From: Desulfocapsa sp.
Lineage (GTDB): Bacteria; Desulfobacterota; Desulfobulbia; Desulfobulbales; Desulfocapsaceae
NCBI GenBank assembly: GCA_013792135.1
Contig: VMSP01000040.1
Coordinates: forward strand, 1 to 41,343
Direction: 5' to 3'
DNA: 41,343 bases
Within the stretch, counting starts at the first letter, position 1; each line of letters begins with the position of its first letter. Under the pieces are notes generated by a model, which searched no databases, was not told the origin of the DNA, and saw only the letters and a list, made by a program, of their open reading frames with translations. The position numbers and the translations under genes were made by a program. Positions 24,260 to 32,920 of this stretch are shown here, in pieces.

Positions 24260-24739
24260 ATGAATAACCATACCTCCTTGCATCTTCCCTTCAATGTCGT
24301 CCTCGTTGAGCCTGAGATCCCACCCAATACAGGCTCAATCGCCCGTTTATGTGGGGCAACGGAAACCGTCCTTCATCTCATCAGGCCCCTTGGATTTTCC
24401 ACTGACGACAAACATCTGAAGAGAGCCGGCCTTGATTACTGGCGTTTTGTTGACATCAGATACTGGGATAGTCTTGATCAGTTTCTGGCAGAGCAGGCAG
24501 AAACCCGACTTTTTTTCTTTACCACCAAGGTCGCAGCATCATACACCGAGGCCAGTTTTCATCCTGGAGATTTTCTTATCTTTGGCAAAGAGACAAAAGG
24601 GCTGCCGGAAGAGATCCTTCAGCTCTATCATGAGCGCTGTTATACCCTTCCTATGCCCAACCCTAACATCCGCAGCCTTAATCTGGCCATGACTGCTGGT
24701 ATTGTCTTGTACGAGGCCCTGCGACAGAACAGTAAATAG
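24260..24739 (+). CDS. trmL: tRNA (cytidine/uridine-2'-O-)-methyltransferase
   Basis: TrmL is a SPOUT-class methyltransferase that 2'-O-methylates the wobble base 34 of leucine tRNAs. The 159-residue length and single-domain trefoil-knot layout fit. PEIPPNTGSIARLC lies near the N-terminus, GKETKGLPEE in the SAM-binding loop, and MPNPNIRSLNLAMTAGI in the knot. E. coli TrmL works on tRNA already carrying the isopentenyl modification at position 37, so its place near miaA and miaB makes functional sense. The ribosome site is weak. A hairpin sits just upstream, so it probably has its own promoter. Confidence 0.9.
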   Translation: MNNHTSLHLPFNVVLVEPEIPPNTGSIARLCGATETVLHLIRPLGFSTDDKHLKRAGLDYWRFVDIRYWDSLDQFLAEQAETRLFFFTTKVAASYTEASFHPGDFLIFGKETKGLPEEILQLYHERCYTLPMPNPNIRSLNLAMTAGIVLYEALRQNSK

Positions 24740-24947
24740 AAAATATAGACTTGGAATTCGTGATTTGAATGGTGGCCTGCCTACTGTTTTTATCTCGACT
24801 TAGTATTTACCACTGCTTCTTGCGACTTTTCTATTCCTTGTTCTTTTATAAAGAGGTATCTTGTCGGCTAATCAAAAACAGCCACACCCTTTTCTTTAAT
24901 TAATTAATTTGTACTTATTACAACCCTACTACAAGGAGATATCAGTA

Positions 24948-26033
24948 ATGTCTAAACGTGTTTATAACTTTAGTGCCGGACCAGGAACTCTTCCTTATGA
25001 AGTCCTTGAGCAGGCCGCAAAAGATGTGGTCAATTTCCAGGATACAGGCATGGGGCTTATCGAGATGAGCCATCGTTCCAAAGAGTTTATGGCCGTTGCC
25101 GCTGGCGCCGAACAATTGCTGCGTGAGCTTATGGAGATCCCTGATAACTACAAGGTATTATTTCTTCAGGGAGGTGCCTCCAGCCAGTTTTTCATGATCC
25201 CCATGAATCTGCTTGGGGCCGGGAAAAAAGCCACCTACCTCAATACCGGAGTCTGGGCCAAAAAGGCCCTCAAAGAGGCCAAACTGTTTGGCGATATCGA
25301 TGTTGCCTATACAAGTGAAGAGGTGAAATTCAACCGGGTGCCCACCGAGACTGAATACTCAGTGGCTGAAGACTCTGAATATCTCTATCTGGTATCCAAT
25401 AATACCATTTATGGCACCCAGTTCCCTACCTTCCCCACCACCGACAAGATGCTGGTCTGTGACATGTCTTCCGACATCCTTTCACGTAAGCTGGATGTCA
25501 GCAAGTTCGGCCTGATCTTTGCCGGGGCCCAGAAGAATATGGGACCAGCCGGTGTTACCGTGGTGATCATCAGGGAAGATCTTCTTGACCGCACCCCTGA
25601 AAAAACACCGACAATGCTTTGTTATAAGACCCATGCCGACAATGATTCCATGTTCAACACCCCGCCCTGCTTTTCCGTCTATGTGGTTGGTGAGGTCTTG
25701 AAATGGCTGAAGAAACAGGGTGGAGTCGCGGGCATGGAGGAAATCAACAAGGAAAAGGCAGCCCTGCTCTATGCTGCCATCGACGCCACGGATTACTATC
25801 GCGGTCATGCCGAACCTGCCTCCCGTTCGCTGATGAATATCTCTTTTAACCTGCCGACTCCGGAACTTGAAGCTAAGTTTATTGCAGAAGCGACTAAGGT
25901 TGGTTTAAACGGCCTTAAAGGACACCGCTCCATTGGTGGTTGCCGTGCCTCTATCTACAATGCCTTTCCCCGTGAAGGTGTAGTAAAACTTGTAGAATTC
26001 ATGCAGGAGTTTGCCAAGAACAATCCGGCCTGA
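24948..26033 (+). CDS. serC: Phosphoserine aminotransferase
   Basis: SerC is a PLP enzyme that transfers an amino group from glutamate to 3-phosphohydroxypyruvate in serine synthesis and serves pyridoxine synthesis in some bacteria. The start is placed at 24948 (MSKRVYNFSAGPG) because aaggaga lies 10 nt upstream; an earlier in-frame ATG at 24909 lacks a site. The 361-residue product has FSAGPGTLP, the HRSKEF motif, a SSDILSR segment and the PLP lysine in FAGAQKNMGPAG. A 208-bp spacer precedes it, with an A+T-rich taattaattaatt stretch. A radical SAM gene follows after 8 bp. Confidence 0.95.
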   Translation: MSKRVYNFSAGPGTLPYEVLEQAAKDVVNFQDTGMGLIEMSHRSKEFMAVAAGAEQLLRELMEIPDNYKVLFLQGGASSQFFMIPMNLLGAGKKATYLNTGVWAKKALKEAKLFGDIDVAYTSEEVKFNRVPTETEYSVAEDSEYLYLVSNNTIYGTQFPTFPTTDKMLVCDMSSDILSRKLDVSKFGLIFAGAQKNMGPAGVTVVIIREDLLDRTPEKTPTMLCYKTHADNDSMFNTPPCFSVYVVGEVLKWLKKQGGVAGMEEINKEKAALLYAAIDATDYYRGHAEPASRSLMNISFNLPTPELEAKFIAEATKVGLNGLKGHRSIGGCRASIYNAFPREGVVKLVEFMQEFAKNNPA

Positions 26034-26041
26034 TTCATACG

Positions 26042-26911
26042 ATGAACTACGATGGGAACATCATCCGCCCGCCCAGTGAGGCTGATTCAATCATTCTCCA
26101 GGTGACGGTTGGCTGTTCCCATAATCATTGTACCTTCTGTGGTGCATACAAAGACAAGCAGTTCCGCATTCGCTCGGATGAAGAAATTTCCGAGAATATC
26201 TCCTTTGCCGCCCGTTACTGCACCCGTCAGCGCAAGGTCTTTCTGGCGGACGGTGACGCTCTTATCCTTTCTCAGAAGCGGCTGACCACCCTTTTCCGCC
26301 AGATCAGAACACAACTCCCCCAAGTGCGGCGTATTTCTCTCTATGGAAACGCCAAGGCCATCCGCTCCAAGAGCCTGGAACAACTTCAGGAGCTAAAAGA
26401 TCTGGGACTGGATCGCATCTACATGGGACTTGAAAGCGGCGATGATGAGGTTCTCACCCGGGTCAGAAAAGGTGAAACCGTAGCCTCCATGATCAGCGCT
26501 GCTCAAAAGGTGGCACAGGCCGGAATCTTTCTGTCAGTGACTGTACTGCTCGGCCTTGGCGGCATGGAGAAAAGCCTGCAGCATGCGCGCCAGACCGGAA
26601 GGGTCTTGTCGAAGATGGTCCCGCGTCAGATTGCGGCCTTGACCCTTATGCCCCTGGCCGGCACCATATTAGGCGATCAAATGGAAAACGGTACTTTTCT
26701 GCTTCCTGACGCTCTCTCCATGTTGAAAGAACTGAAAGAGATGGTTACTTTTATAAATTGTGACAAGGTGCAGTTCATGGCCAATCATGCCTCAAACTAT
26801 TTACCCATCTCCGGAAGATTGGGACGTGACAAGGATGCAATCCTGGCCACCATTGATCAGGCCATGCGTGGCGGAATAGCGCTTACCCCGGAATTCTACA
26901 GAGCCTTATAG
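26042..26911 (+). CDS. Radical SAM protein with Cx4Cx2C cluster motif, function unknown
   Basis: The 289-residue product has an Elp3/MiaB-type radical SAM core. The cluster-binding cysteines Cys25, Cys30 and Cys33 are spaced Cx4Cx2C (GCSHNHCTFC) rather than the usual Cx3Cx2C. A YKDKQFRIR segment, a FLADGDALIL strand and an IYMGLESGDDEVL motif follow. The motif resembles, from memory, a family in anaerobes annotated only as radical SAM proteins. It starts 8 bp after serC and is followed 18 bp later by rlmN, so the three are probably co-transcribed. No ribosome site is visible and translational coupling to serC is likely. The substrate is unknown. Confidence 0.85.
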   Translation: MNYDGNIIRPPSEADSIILQVTVGCSHNHCTFCGAYKDKQFRIRSDEEISENISFAARYCTRQRKVFLADGDALILSQKRLTTLFRQIRTQLPQVRRISLYGNAKAIRSKSLEQLQELKDLGLDRIYMGLESGDDEVLTRVRKGETVASMISAAQKVAQAGIFLSVTVLLGLGGMEKSLQHARQTGRVLSKMVPRQIAALTLMPLAGTILGDQMENGTFLLPDALSMLKELKEMVTFINCDKVQFMANHASNYLPISGRLGRDKDAILATIDQAMRGGIALTPEFYRAL

Positions 26912-26929
26912 ATTGTAAAAAAAAGTAAA

Positions 26930-28027
26930 ATGAAAATCAAAACCGACCTGCGGAATCTGACCCAGGATGAAATAGTAGAATACGTGGAGTCCCTTGGCCA
27001 ACCTGCATTCCGTGGACGTCAGATCATGTCTTGGCTGTACCGTCCAGGAATCTCACAATTTTCCGAGATGACGGATCTGGCCAAGGACTTCCGCAATATT
27101 CTGACAGAACATGCCCGCATCTCCCGCTTTGAAGACCCCATCCTCGAGTGCTCCAGCGATGGCTGCGTCAAATTTGGCTTTACCCTTGATGACGGACGGA
27201 TGATCGAAACGGTCCTTATCCCGGAACCGGATCGCAACACCCTCTGTGTCTCCTCTCAGGTTGGCTGCGCCATGAACTGTTCTTTTTGTCTCACGGCCAC
27301 CATGGGATTTATCCGAAACCTCACCCCCTCCGAGATCGTGAATCAGGTCTGCGCGGTGGATGATTTCCTGCGGGGCCAGCCTGAGGCAGAGCGCATCGGC
27401 CCGGACAAGGTTACCAATGTGGTCTTCATGGGCATGGGTGAACCGCTGAACAATCTGGAGAATCTGCTCAAGGCCCTCTCCATTCTCACTGAACAACGGG
27501 GACTGGATCTTACTAACCGTCGAATCACGGTCTCCACCTGCGGAATCGTTCCAAAAATGCGACTCCTGGGAGAAAACTCCGACGCCAATCTGGCCATCTC
27601 GCTCCATGCCATTGATGATGTCACCCGCAGCAGACTCATGCCGATTAATGAGCGTTATCCGCTCGATGAACTGCTCGCCGCCTGCCGCGATTTTCCCATG
27701 CCCAAACGAAAACGGATCATGTTCGAATATATCCTGCTCAAGGGGATCAATGATTCTGACGCTGCAGCCCATGAACTTGCCAGAAAATTACGGGACATCC
27801 CCTGCAAGATCAATCTTCTTCCTTACAACGAGTCGCCGGGAATTCCTTATCAGAGTACCCCCATGCCCCGGATCCTTTCTTTCCAGAAGATCCTCATGGA
27901 TGCCAATTACTCGGTCTTTATCAGGAACAGCCGGGGCACGGATATCTCAGCCGCCTGCGGACAACTGGCTAAAAAGGAAGAAGAAAACCAGCAGGAGCAA
28001 ACAACCTCTGTACTGACAGGGCAATAA
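26930..28027 (+). CDS. rlmN: 23S rRNA/tRNA adenine C2-methyltransferase
   Basis: RlmN is a radical SAM enzyme that methylates C2 of A2503 in 23S rRNA and A37 of some tRNAs by a ping-pong mechanism. The 365-residue product has an N-terminal HhH-like domain, the cluster motif Cys113-x3-Cys117-x2-Cys120 (CAMNCSFC), GMGEPLNN, and the mCys-forming residue Cys343 in DISAACGQL. This separates it from non-methylating radical SAM proteins. Length and motifs are standard. It follows the preceding radical SAM gene by 18 bp. Confidence 0.95.
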   Translation: MKIKTDLRNLTQDEIVEYVESLGQPAFRGRQIMSWLYRPGISQFSEMTDLAKDFRNILTEHARISRFEDPILECSSDGCVKFGFTLDDGRMIETVLIPEPDRNTLCVSSQVGCAMNCSFCLTATMGFIRNLTPSEIVNQVCAVDDFLRGQPEAERIGPDKVTNVVFMGMGEPLNNLENLLKALSILTEQRGLDLTNRRITVSTCGIVPKMRLLGENSDANLAISLHAIDDVTRSRLMPINERYPLDELLAACRDFPMPKRKRIMFEYILLKGINDSDAAAHELARKLRDIPCKINLLPYNESPGIPYQSTPMPRILSFQKILMDANYSVFIRNSRGTDISAACGQLAKKEEENQQEQTTSVLTGQ

Positions 28028-28106
28028 TGGTATAATGAATTGCAATACAATGCCCAATAAGGCGTTCGTTTTTTCGTAACGGACCCTAGACAGAAAGGAG
28101 AAGAAA

Positions 28107-28856
28107 ATGCCTGAATTGAAGGAGACAAAAGGTTTTCAATATCTGGAGAACAGCCGTTTTGACCGCACCTCTATTCAAAATCAGCAAAGACCAGCCATTG
28201 CTCGAGTCGAGACATTCAAGCGCTACCCCCCTGCCTCCAGGATACCATTGCCCCGGACCTGGAGTCTTGACGAGGAACGGATCACCCTTCTCCTGCAAAA
28301 CCGCCGATCTTTAAGGAAATATAGATCGGAACCACTCAACCTGGAACACTTTGCCTTTATGCTTTGGGCCTCACAGGGGATTACCGGCCAAGCCGGGAGC
28401 TATCTTTTTCGTGCCACTCCATCTGCCGGCGCTCTCTATCCTGTTGAAACCTATATCAGTGTCCATTCCGTCGAGGGACTTGATGCAGGTCTCTATCATT
28501 TTGATGTAGAACATTTCGCGCTCGACAGGTTAACTGACCAAGATAAAGCAGAAGACGTAGCTCAGGCCTGTCTGAATCAGACGTTCATGTCCCAGGCAGC
28601 AGCAGTCTTCCTCTGGACCGGGGTCTTCAGAAGGGCCATGAGCAAATATGGGGACAGGGGCATGCGTTACGTCCTCCTTGATGCCGGTCATATATGCCAG
28701 AATGTAATGATAGCTGCCGAGGCCGTGGACTGTGGAGGCTGCCCGATAGGAGCCTTTTATGACAGTGAGCTCAACCAACTTCTCCAGATTGACGGTGAAG
28801 AAGAATCCATTTTGTACGCGGCCTCTGTAGGCAGAAAGTTCCTCAAGGGGAACTGA
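28107..28856 (+). CDS. SagB-type nitroreductase-family oxidoreductase
   Basis: The 249-residue product is an FMN-dependent nitroreductase-fold protein of the SagB/ThcOx group. It shows RRSLRKY at the phosphate-binding start of the fold, a TPSAGALYPVETYI segment, a GLYHFD strand and a C-terminal YAASVGRK segment. SagB enzymes oxidise azolines in thiazole/oxazole peptide antibiotics, but here no YcaO cyclodehydratase or precursor peptide is nearby, so that role is not supported. Stand-alone members are common in anaerobes and have unknown substrates. An aaaggagaag site precedes the ATG. Confidence 0.85.
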   Translation: MPELKETKGFQYLENSRFDRTSIQNQQRPAIARVETFKRYPPASRIPLPRTWSLDEERITLLLQNRRSLRKYRSEPLNLEHFAFMLWASQGITGQAGSYLFRATPSAGALYPVETYISVHSVEGLDAGLYHFDVEHFALDRLTDQDKAEDVAQACLNQTFMSQAAAVFLWTGVFRRAMSKYGDRGMRYVLLDAGHICQNVMIAAEAVDCGGCPIGAFYDSELNQLLQIDGEEESILYAASVGRKFLKGN

Positions 28857-29011
28857 CACCCTGACTCTGTTAAAAACTTTTCTGCTCTTTTCCTGCTTTT
28901 TATCCCCTCCATGGCCAGTTGATGACAGTACCGTCATCTTCATAAAACTCGTTTTTCCTCACCACTTCGCCAAGTAATGGACTTTTTTTAGTGAGGGGTG
29001 GGCATTTTTCT

Positions 29012-29040
29012 TTGACTTCTCTTGTTTTCCCCCATAGAAT
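29012..29040 (+). promoter_or_regulatory. Sigma-70-like promoter upstream of the Rho-N protein gene
   Basis: TTGACT (29012-29017) and TAGAAT (29035-29040) are separated by 17 bp, a near-consensus promoter. It lies about 90 bp before the 29133 start. A near-palindrome GATGAC...GTCATC lies upstream at 28921-28938. Confidence 0.6.
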
Positions 29041-29132
29041 TAAAAAAGATCATACTTCAAGATTGGTGAGTCAAGTTCATTGTTTTGTTGATTTATCACG
29101 TCCTCATTCTATGAAAAAAGGGAGAAAATTCG

Positions 29133-29321
29133 ATGAAAATCCAGGAGATCAAAAAGATGGCAACGGCAATGGGGATCAAGGCTGGCAAGATGAAAAAAAG
29201 CGAACTGATCTGGGCCATTCAGTCCAAAGAAGGAAACTCTCCTTGTTTCCAGCAGGATTCATCCGGTTCCTGCCTCCAGATGGATTGCTGCTGGCGCGAT
29301 GACTGCATGAGCCTCCGTTAA
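29133..29321 (+). CDS. Small Rho-N/SAP-like protein with Cys-rich tail
   Basis: The 62-residue product has an N-terminal Rho-N or SAP-like helix-extended-helix (MKIQEIKKMATAMGIKAGKM, then KSELIWAIQ), which usually binds nucleic acid. The tail has five Cys with a CCWRDDC motif. Similar tiny proteins are common in sulfate-reducing deltaproteobacteria (from memory). A gggagaaa site sits before the ATG and a good promoter lies upstream. The Cys set could bind zinc or an iron-sulfur cluster. The function is unknown. Confidence 0.8.
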   Translation: MKIQEIKKMATAMGIKAGKMKKSELIWAIQSKEGNSPCFQQDSSGSCLQMDCCWRDDCMSLR

Positions 29322-29531
29322 TCATAACGACCAAAATCACACCCACAACAACTTACAGACCATTTAAATATTCGATCTTTACAGAGGTGAAGGGCTCAGC
29401 TTCAAAAAAAATAAAGAAAGTCCAGTACAGGGTTTCAAACATTGTTGGAGGCAAGCAATAAAAAGTGATTCTGCAGGATAATCGTCTAAGCAGTTATCCT
29501 TTATTATTCATCTTTATCAGGAGAATATACC

Positions 29532-29987
29532 ATGTTTGATTTATTGCCATTTAAGCGTCGTAGTGAAGTGCCGAGTGTTTTCGCAGAGATGGACAATATG
29601 CTTCAAAAGATGTGGTACGACTTCCCTTTCCATAAACTGGGGGAGGATGTCGATCTGAAATGGAGCCCCCGTCTCGATGTCAGTGAGACCGACAAGGCAC
29701 TGGAGGTTGTGGCCGATCTGCCGGGGATGGAAAAAAAAGATATTAATGTCTCCGTGGATGGTGATCTGCTGACCATCAAAGGTGAGAAAAAAGAGGTAAA
29801 GGAATCAAAAGACAAACATTTTCACTCCATCGAACGGCGGAGTGGCTCCTTTTATCGGGCACTAAGGTTACCGGCAGAGGTGGAGAATGATAAAATCGAA
29901 GCAAATTTTAAGGATGGGGTGTTGACCCTGACTCTTCCCAAATCTAAAAAAACCGTAAAGAAGGTTGCTCAGATTGAAATAAAATAA
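29532..29987 (+). CDS. Small heat-shock protein Hsp20
   Basis: This 151-residue alpha-crystallin-type chaperone holds unfolding proteins in an ATP-independent way. The central domain (about 43-136) has the DVSETDKALEVVADLPG start and the FKDGVLTLTLPK signature. The C-terminal I-x-I anchor is present (QIEIK). A caggaga site precedes the ATG. Upstream is an aggataa/ttatcct hairpin (29475-29500) that could be a regulatory RNA element, but no known ROSE or CIRCE element was seen. A strong hairpin follows the stop. Confidence 0.94.
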   Translation: MFDLLPFKRRSEVPSVFAEMDNMLQKMWYDFPFHKLGEDVDLKWSPRLDVSETDKALEVVADLPGMEKKDINVSVDGDLLTIKGEKKEVKESKDKHFHSIERRSGSFYRALRLPAEVENDKIEANFKDGVLTLTLPKSKKTVKKVAQIEIK

Positions 29988-30009
29988 AAAGAAAAGTTAC
30001 GCTAGGAAC

Positions 30010-30052
30010 AATAGCTGGAATACTCACATGAGTTTCTCCAGCTATTATTCTT
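30010..30052 (+). terminator. Terminator after hsp20
   Basis: The arms aatagctgga (30010-30019) and tccagctatt (30037-30046), plus an inner actca/tgagt stem, are followed by attctttct. Confidence 0.75.
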
Positions 30053-30497
30053 TCTGCTACAGTTACATCCATACAACATCTCATGAGCAAAAAGACAGGA
30101 AATCAATTCAAACATCCTCTTAAACCGAAGCAGATAGGATCAATGTTCTTAACTATTTTTTTTAGCTTTAATAACATTGACCTGAGTACTTAAAACAGGT
30201 AAGTAGATGATAACAATAATTTTTAGTAAAGCCCTTATTCACAGATCTTATAACAAATTTATGTTTTTCCACTCTCCTTTTGGGTCTTATAATATATTTG
30301 GTTCGTTTAGCTTTTACTGAGGTAAAATATAAGTATCGCCTCAATAATGATAATGAGACACTCATTGTTGATAATCCTACGCGCAATTCTCCTCCCCTGC
30401 AAGGGACGGAATCGGTTATTTTGTTTTTCCTGGAGCGGCATACAGAAACATATAAACATAACCTCCATTGCATCTATCTTTTTGATGAACAAAAAAC
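30053..30497. other. A+T-rich spacer upstream of the PilZ-like gene
   Basis: No gene is supported. Overlapping opposite-strand frames at 30280-30501 and 30307-30567 lack start signals and homology-like composition. The segment from about 30160 is A+T-rich and may carry the promoter of the downstream gene. Confidence 0.4.
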
Positions 30498-31430
30498 ATG
30501 AATGACGATGAACAGAAAAAAGCATTTCTGCAGAATATTCTGAAAAAACTTGCTCTTTTTTTTCCAAATCAATCCCCTAATTATACTTTGCAATCAGTAG
30601 AAGAAGGTCTGGATGCGAGAGAGATACTCATCAAGGGCGAAGATATCCTGCCATCTCTTCAGACAGCCTTTTTTGATGACAAGATAGTGGAGGTTGAACT
30701 GAACGGGATTCCCAGAGTCTATTTCAGCCGAATTCACGATCATACCCCAGACCTTGAGGAAGTGGAGGAAGAAGGCGAGATAGTCCTGAAAGAACCTGAC
30801 TACAAAGGCGGTGATTACCTAAAAGAGATGACCCGTGTCATTTCGCTGCCGCTGGAACCTGGCATGGGCAACATGCATATCCGCAACAGCGAGAAGGTAC
30901 TACTGCGTCTTTTTACCAGCAAATATGCCCTTGAACTGGGAGCCTATTTTGAAGAATTGATTTTGGTTCGGGAACTGCCCGTTTTACGGCTTTCATATCC
31001 GGTGATCGGCAGAATGGTTCCTGGGGTTCGAGCCTTCAGGGCCAAGGTGCCAAACACACTTAATCTTCTCGTTATAATTGCCGGAAAAACGACAACACCT
31101 GAAATGTATTGCAAAGCAGTTGAAGTAAGTGCCGATGGTATGTCTTTTCTGATCAAGAAAGATGAACAGCAGTACTTTTCTAATGGAGAGTCTCGGTCCT
31201 TGCAATTTATCCTTGATGAGATTTCATATAGCACGGTTACCGGTATTGTCCGCCACGTCTCAAAAATTCGAGGCAAGGGAGGAACTGAGTTTCGATGCGG
31301 GGTGGAGTTTGAACTGACAACCCGGGCCCTGGCCGCCAGTATCGAAACCCTTGTGGCGACTATTCAAAGGACTCACTTGCAGGAGCTAACACTCAAATCA
31401 GAGGAACTTGGTATTGACCTGACACGTTAA
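30498..31430 (+). CDS. PilZ-like domain protein
   Basis: The 310-residue product has a C-terminal PilZ-like region: an Arg-rich start (GVRAFRAKVP, Arg178 and Arg181), EVSADGMSF at 209-217 in place of the D/NxSxxG c-di-GMP motif, and GVEFELT near 280. The first 165 residues form a distinct N-terminal domain with an acidic insertion (about 85-105). The arginines and Glu-for-Asp make c-di-GMP binding plausible but not certain. No transmembrane segment is seen. It is flanked by convergent cys-rich/cutA genes. Confidence 0.7.
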   Translation: MNDDEQKKAFLQNILKKLALFFPNQSPNYTLQSVEEGLDAREILIKGEDILPSLQTAFFDDKIVEVELNGIPRVYFSRIHDHTPDLEEVEEEGEIVLKEPDYKGGDYLKEMTRVISLPLEPGMGNMHIRNSEKVLLRLFTSKYALELGAYFEELILVRELPVLRLSYPVIGRMVPGVRAFRAKVPNTLNLLVIIAGKTTTPEMYCKAVEVSADGMSFLIKKDEQQYFSNGESRSLQFILDEISYSTVTGIVRHVSKIRGKGGTEFRCGVEFELTTRALAASIETLVATIQRTHLQELTLKSEELGIDLTR

Positions 31431-31459
31431 AAACTGATTCAAGTTCAAGAGAAATCATA

Positions 31460-31669
31460 TCAGGTCATGCGGATACGTTCACAATCAGGGCAGATCCAGG
31501 TCGGTCCATTGCTGATTCCCCATAGATTTTCCTGAAAACAGGCCTCGCAGATCATAAATCCACAGGGACAGCTCAGACAATAAGGTTTCTTCTCTTTGCA
31601 ACAATGGCATTGATATTCGCCAAGTTTTCTCTTCCGGTAGCCAGATCCTTCAGATTTTTTTTCACTCAT
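31460..31669 (-). CDS. Small Cys-rich (zinc-binding-like) protein
   Basis: The 69-residue product has nine Cys in a compact pattern (CHCC, CLSCPCGFMICEACF, CPDC), likely two zinc sites. Its start overlaps the cutA stop by 4 nt (ATGA), so it is translationally coupled to cutA. I do not recognise the family. The basic N-terminus could contact nucleic acid. Confidence 0.75.
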   Translation of the reverse strand: MSEKKSEGSGYRKRKLGEYQCHCCKEKKPYCLSCPCGFMICEACFQENLWGISNGPTWICPDCERIRMT

Positions 31670-31986
31670 ATCTGCAGCTCCTTTTCCAGCCAGTGCTGGT
31701 ACTCCTCACTCAGATGGGTAATAGCAGTGGCAATAATCTCCGGCGTTTCATAGGGATGTGATGCCCGAATGACCTGCTCCAGATTCTGATAGAGGGATTC
31801 GTCACTCTTCATCACCAGGACGTATTCTTCCGAGGAGACGATTTCCCCCTGCCACCAGTAATGACTACTGACAGAGTTTGAAATCTGGGCACAGGCAACA
31901 AGCCGTTTTTCAAGGAGCATGGTGGCCATTTTTTCAGCATCGACACGATTCTCAAAGGTCGTGGTAATCAGCAGTGGATCAGACAT
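31666..31986 (-). CDS. cutA: Divalent-cation tolerance protein CutA
   Basis: This 106-residue trimeric ferredoxin-like protein is linked to copper and other divalent cations. It shows the family pattern: LLITTTFENRVDAEKMA, RLVACAQI, SHYWWQGEI, the HPYETPEI signature and a Trp near the C-terminus. Length is normal. It overlaps the small Cys-rich gene and may form a two-gene unit. The exact role of CutA remains debated in the field. Confidence 0.93.
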   Translation of the reverse strand: MSDPLLITTTFENRVDAEKMATMLLEKRLVACAQISNSVSSHYWWQGEIVSSEEYVLVMKSDESLYQNLEQVIRASHPYETPEIIATAITHLSEEYQHWLEKELQI

Positions 31987-32119
31987 AAAATAACACCCAT
32001 TTTTTTTTAATCTTCATCCCGTATGATAGCTTTCATTTTTCCCGATAGTAGAATAATTTAATGTAGCAGGGATCATAAAGAAAGAACAAGAAAAACAGAT
32101 GGTAGACCAAGGGAAAAAG

Positions 32120-32920
32120 ATGCTTCTGGCAATTGATATTGGAAACTCGCACACGGTCATCGGCCTTTTCAAAGATGACATACTTATTGGCCAGTGGCGG
32201 TTCAAATCAGATCGGGACCGTACCGACGATGAACTGGCCATCCTCTGTCATGGTCTCTTCTCCATAATCGGAGTTAAGAACAGTGAGATTAGCGGAATTA
32301 TTATCGCCAGTGTGGTCCCTGGCCTGGAAACTTCATGGAGCTCTTATTGCCGGAAATATCTGTCAGCCAATCTGGAGAGCCCTCCCCTTCTGGTATCAGC
32401 TGAGAATATAAAGAAAAGTATCCACATCAAAACAGATAATCCAGATGAGGTGGGCGCAGATCGTCTGGTTAACGCAATTGCCGCCTGGCAAAAATATCGC
32501 TGCAATCTGCTGATTATTGATTTTGGCACGGCGATCACCTTCGACTGCGTTTCAGCACAATGTGAATATCTGGGTGGTGCCATTCTCCCGGGGATAGCTA
32601 TTGCCCTCGATGCCCTTTCAACTTGTACCGCCAAGTTACCGCGTATTGATATCAGCGTCGGGCCGAAAAAGGTCATCGGCACCAATACAGTCCAGGCCAT
32701 GAAAAGCGGGATTCTCTATGGCTATGGCGCACTCGTAGATGGAATGACTCAAAAGATCTGTCTGGAGATGGGATGCGCTGATGGTGAACTGAAGGTCATC
32801 ACCACTGGCGGCATGGCTCATCTGATTGCCCCTTATGCCCAATCCATCGACGAGGTTGAACCCTTGCTCACCCTGCAGGGTCTCCAATTTCTCCACCGCC
32901 AGCAACAGAAAAATGATTGA
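32120..32920 (+). CDS. coaX: Type III pantothenate kinase
   Basis: CoaX phosphorylates pantothenate, the first step to coenzyme A; it is a bacterial type without feedback inhibition by CoA. The start MLLAIDIGN at 32120 has ggga 5 nt upstream and is the usual start for the family; an ATG at 32099 is also possible. The acetate-kinase-like fold shows AIDIGNSHTVIG, GADRLVNAIAAW and IDFGTAITFD. The stop overlaps the ldcA start. Confidence 0.92.
   Translation: MLLAIDIGNSHTVIGLFKDDILIGQWRFKSDRDRTDDELAILCHGLFSIIGVKNSEISGIIIASVVPGLETSWSSYCRKYLSANLESPPLLVSAENIKKSIHIKTDNPDEVGADRLVNAIAAWQKYRCNLLIIDFGTAITFDCVSAQCEYLGGAILPGIAIALDALSTCTAKLPRIDISVGPKKVIGTNTVQAMKSGILYGYGALVDGMTQKICLEMGCADGELKVITTGGMAHLIAPYAQSIDEVEPLLTLQGLQFLHRQQQKND

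Noticed and set aside
28107-28856. A thiazole/oxazole peptide cluster around the SagB-type gene
   Set aside because: No YcaO cyclodehydratase, precursor peptide or transporter lies nearby.
30280-30567. Overlapping small genes upstream of the PilZ-like gene
   Set aside because: Opposite-strand frames overlap each other, lack ribosome sites and show no recognisable motif.
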